A stretch of 32,517 nt of DNA, from positions 1 through 32,517 of the forward strand of contig NZ_JAFBAR010000031.1 of the NCBI RefSeq assembly GCF_019247635.1. The letters are read 5' to 3'. This stretch comes from Mycobacterium sp. (lineage in GTDB: Bacteria > Actinomycetota > Actinomycetes > Mycobacteriales > Mycobacteriaceae). The stretch's first letter is position 1. Each line of letters starts with the position of its first letter. Positions 28,273 to 32,517 of the stretch are shown piece by piece. Position numbers and translations under genes: made by a program. The notes under the pieces were generated by a model, which had not been told where the DNA came from, did no database searches, and worked only from the letters and a program-made list of their open reading frames with translations.

Positions 28273-28781
28273 ACTCGGGCACGTTGGTGGGCTCCCTGAT
28301 CTTCGGGGTGGTGCTGGTGGTGGTCATCGCGGTGGTCATCCAGCTGATGTTGCGCAGTTGGAGCCGTAAGGGGCAGGATCAAGCGGCGCTGATCGGAGCC
28401 CTGCCCGACATGCCCGATCAGGTCGGTTCGGCAGCCATCACCACCCGCGGTGTTTACGTCGGCTGCACCATGGCGCCGGCCTGGAGCGAGCGGATCACCG
28501 CCGGCGATCTCGGTTACCGCAGCAAGGCGGTGCTCAGCCTGCATCCCGAGGGAATCCTGGTGCAGCGCGTCCGGGCCCTGCCGATCTGGATCCCGAAGGA
28601 ATCGATTTCGGCCATCCGCACCGAGCGCGGTATCGCCGGAAAAGTCGCCGCCCGCAATGGCATTCTGGCGATCCGCTGGCGGCTGCCCTCGGGCGTCAAG
28701 ATCGACACCGGCTTTCGGGCCAACAACCGCGACGAATACGCGGACTGGCTGGAGAGCTGGCCGGAAGGGGTCGCGTTGTGA
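28269..28781 (+). CDS. Conserved single-pass membrane protein between pyrC and carA
   Basis: This 170-residue protein of unknown function corresponds to Rv1382. Residues 5-27 form one membrane helix ([20 protein letters not shown]), followed by a short basic stretch and a cytosolic domain of about 130 residues rich in beta strands and Gly, ending [14 protein letters not shown]; a PH-like fold is plausible but unproven. It overlaps pyrC by 4 bases and carA by 4 bases (GTGA), so it is made in step with the pyrimidine enzymes. The same gene order occurs widely in actinobacteria, which suggests a membrane-linked role with CarA/PyrC. That role is inference. Confidence 0.82.
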   Translation: MNSGTLVGSLIFGVVLVVVIAVVIQLMLRSWSRKGQDQAALIGALPDMPDQVGSAAITTRGVYVGCTMAPAWSERITAGDLGYRSKAVLSLHPEGILVQRVRALPIWIPKESISAIRTERGIAGKVAARNGILAIRWRLPSGVKIDTGFRANNRDEYADWLESWPEGVAL

Positions 28782-29902
28782 AAGCCCTGCTGGTACTGGA
28801 GGACGGCCGCGTCTTCACCGGAACGCCGTTCGGCGATATCGGCCAGACGCTCGGCGAAGCCGTGTTCAGCACCGGCATGTCCGGATACCAGGAGACGCTG
28901 ACGGATCCGAGCTATCACCGCCAGATCGTGGTGGCCACCGCGCCGCAGATCGGCAACACGGGCTGGAACGGTGAGGACGCCGAGAGCCGCGGCGACAAGA
29001 TCTGGGTCGCCGGCTACGCGGTGCGCGACCCGTCGCCGCGCGCGTCGAATTGGCGGGCCACCGGGACGTTGGAGGACGAACTGGTCCGCCAGGGCATCGT
29101 CGGGATCGCCGGCATCGACACCCGGGCCGTGGTGCGGCATCTGCGCAGCCGCGGCTCGATGAAGGCGGGGGTTTTCTCTGGGACGGCGCTTGCCGAGCCG
29201 GCCGAATTGGTGCGGCGGGTGCGGGCTCAGGAGTCGATGCTGGGCGCGGATTTGGCGGGCCAGGTCAGCACGCCCGATCAGTACGTCGTCGAACCCGAAG
29301 GGCCGCGCGAATCTCCGCGGTTCACCGTGGCCGCGCTGGACCTGGGTATCAAGACCAACACGCCGCGCAACTTTGCCCGCCGCGGCATCCGCAGCCATGT
29401 GTTGCCCGCTTCGGCGACCTTCGAGCAGATCGCCGAGCTCAAACCCGGTGGCGTGTTCCTGTCCAACGGGCCCGGTGACCCCGCCACCGCCGACCACGTC
29501 GTCGCGTTGACCCGCGAGGTGCTCGGCGCCGGAATCCCGTTGTTCGGAATCTGTTTCGGCAACCAGATTTTGGGCCGGGCACTGGGACTGTCGACTTACA
29601 AGATGGTGTTCGGTCATCGCGGGATCAACATCCCGGTCATCGACCACGCCACCGGGCGGGTCGCGGTGACGGCGCAAAACCACGGCTTCGCCCTGGAGGG
29701 GGAGGCCGGCCAGTCGTTCGACACGCCGTTCGGGCGGGCCGTCGTCAGTCATACCTGCGCCAACGACGGGGTGGTCGAGGGCGTCAGACTCGCTGGCGGC
29801 CGGGCCTTTTCCGTGCAGTATCACCCCGAGGCCGCCGCCGGCCCGCACGACGCGGAATACCTGTTCGACCAGTTCGTCGACCTGATGGCGAGGGAGCAAT
29901 GA
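28778..29902 (+). CDS. carA: Carbamoyl-phosphate synthase small subunit (glutaminase)
   Basis: Hydrolyses glutamine and channels ammonia to CarB for carbamoyl phosphate used in pyrimidine and arginine synthesis. The 374-residue protein has the CPSase small-chain N-terminal domain ([17 protein letters not shown]) and a class I glutaminase domain. The nucleophile is C259 in [13 protein letters not shown], with H349 and E351 in [14 protein letters not shown] 28778 overlaps the preceding stop. Unlike the other operon joints, which overlap, carA is separated from carB by 97 bases holding a palindromic element. Confidence 0.97.
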   Translation: MKALLVLEDGRVFTGTPFGDIGQTLGEAVFSTGMSGYQETLTDPSYHRQIVVATAPQIGNTGWNGEDAESRGDKIWVAGYAVRDPSPRASNWRATGTLEDELVRQGIVGIAGIDTRAVVRHLRSRGSMKAGVFSGTALAEPAELVRRVRAQESMLGADLAGQVSTPDQYVVEPEGPRESPRFTVAALDLGIKTNTPRNFARRGIRSHVLPASATFEQIAELKPGGVFLSNGPGDPATADHVVALTREVLGAGIPLFGICFGNQILGRALGLSTYKMVFGHRGINIPVIDHATGRVAVTAQNHGFALEGEAGQSFDTPFGRAVVSHTCANDGVVEGVRLAGGRAFSVQYHPEAAAGPHDAEYLFDQFVDLMAREQ

Positions 29903-29915
29903 TGCCCCCACCTCT

Positions 29916-29977
29916 CGCGAGCGTGCGTGTCGGTACGGCGACACGCCGTAATTCCTGTACATCTGCGCACGCTCGCG
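29916..29977. repeat. 62-bp palindromic intergenic element, copy B (between carA and carB)
   Basis: Perfect 12-bp inverted arms, CGCGAGCGTGCG (29916-29927) and CGCACGCTCGCG (29966-29977), enclose 38 bases. An alternative inner hairpin, CGTGTCG (29926-29932) with CGACACG (29939-29945), competes with the outer left arm. The overall length, arm length and GAGCGTG/CACGCTC core match copy A at 10069-10130. It could act as a transcription attenuator or mRNA-processing site between the two subunits. Confidence 0.8.
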
Positions 29978-29999
29978 CCGAGACGGGAGGGGGGCGGTA

Positions 30000-32517
<2,518 letters not shown>

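Overview
The window is high-GC actinobacterial DNA and almost certainly from a Mycobacterium. The genes read as close relatives of Mycobacterium tuberculosis proteins (AlaS, AroCKBQ, a 947-residue Orn/Lys/Arg decarboxylase, LprF, Pks18, CarB). The two halves correspond to H37Rv gene blocks that, as I recall them, lie far apart there (about Rv2555c-Rv2531c and Rv1367c-Rv1384), so this is a mycobacterium outside the M. tuberculosis complex. The species cannot be fixed from the sequence alone.

Layout. (1) 79-5813: a tightly packed plus-strand run of alaS, ruvX, mltG, aroE and a small type-IV prepilin-peptidase-like membrane protein. (2) 5809-6645: a two-gene XRE-regulator/nucleotidyltransferase cassette resembling a toxin-antitoxin module, with a perfect 18-bp palindrome over its TATAAT box directly in front of a leaderless start. 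(3) 6691-9948: the shikimate cluster aroC-aroK-aroB-aroQ, followed by a GC-rich repeat-filled gap. (4) 10237-13684: a minus-strand four-helix membrane protein divergent from pepQ-efp-nusB and a small membrane protein. (5) 13807-16650: the large PLP decarboxylase, closed by a strong convergent hairpin. (6) 16670-17580: a scar holding a headless TetR regulator on the minus strand, a headless and frameshifted HEAT-repeat gene on the plus strand, and a perfect 36-bp direct repeat. (7) 17584-19323: a minus-strand pair, beta-lactamase-fold hydrolase then GNAT acetyltransferase. (8) 19671-20510: lipoprotein lprF with its own terminator. (9) 20774-24539: an apparent operon of a cytochrome b5/fatty-acid-desaturase-like membrane enzyme, the type III polyketide synthase Pks18 and a sulfotransferase carrying an unusual Pro/Gly minisatellite, facing a minus-strand SAM methyltransferase. 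(10) 25388-32517: the pyrimidine operon pyrR-pyrB-pyrC-(membrane protein)-carA-carB, with a recognisable PyrR-binding hairpin in its leader; carB runs off the end of the window.

How the genes work together. aroE, aroC, aroK, aroB and aroQ together supply most of the shikimate pathway from DAHP to chorismate (the EPSP synthase step is absent here). The pyr operon carries the first three steps of UMP synthesis plus carbamoyl-phosphate synthase, with PyrR likely controlling its own message through the leader hairpin. The desaturase-like/Pks18/sulfotransferase trio is the most distinctive metabolic unit: a plausible pathway to a modified, sulfated long-chain polyketide lipid. The most notable non-coding structures are two palindromic elements, each 62 bp with 12-bp perfect arms, at 10069-10130 and 29916-29977; the second separates carA from carB in an otherwise overlapping operon.
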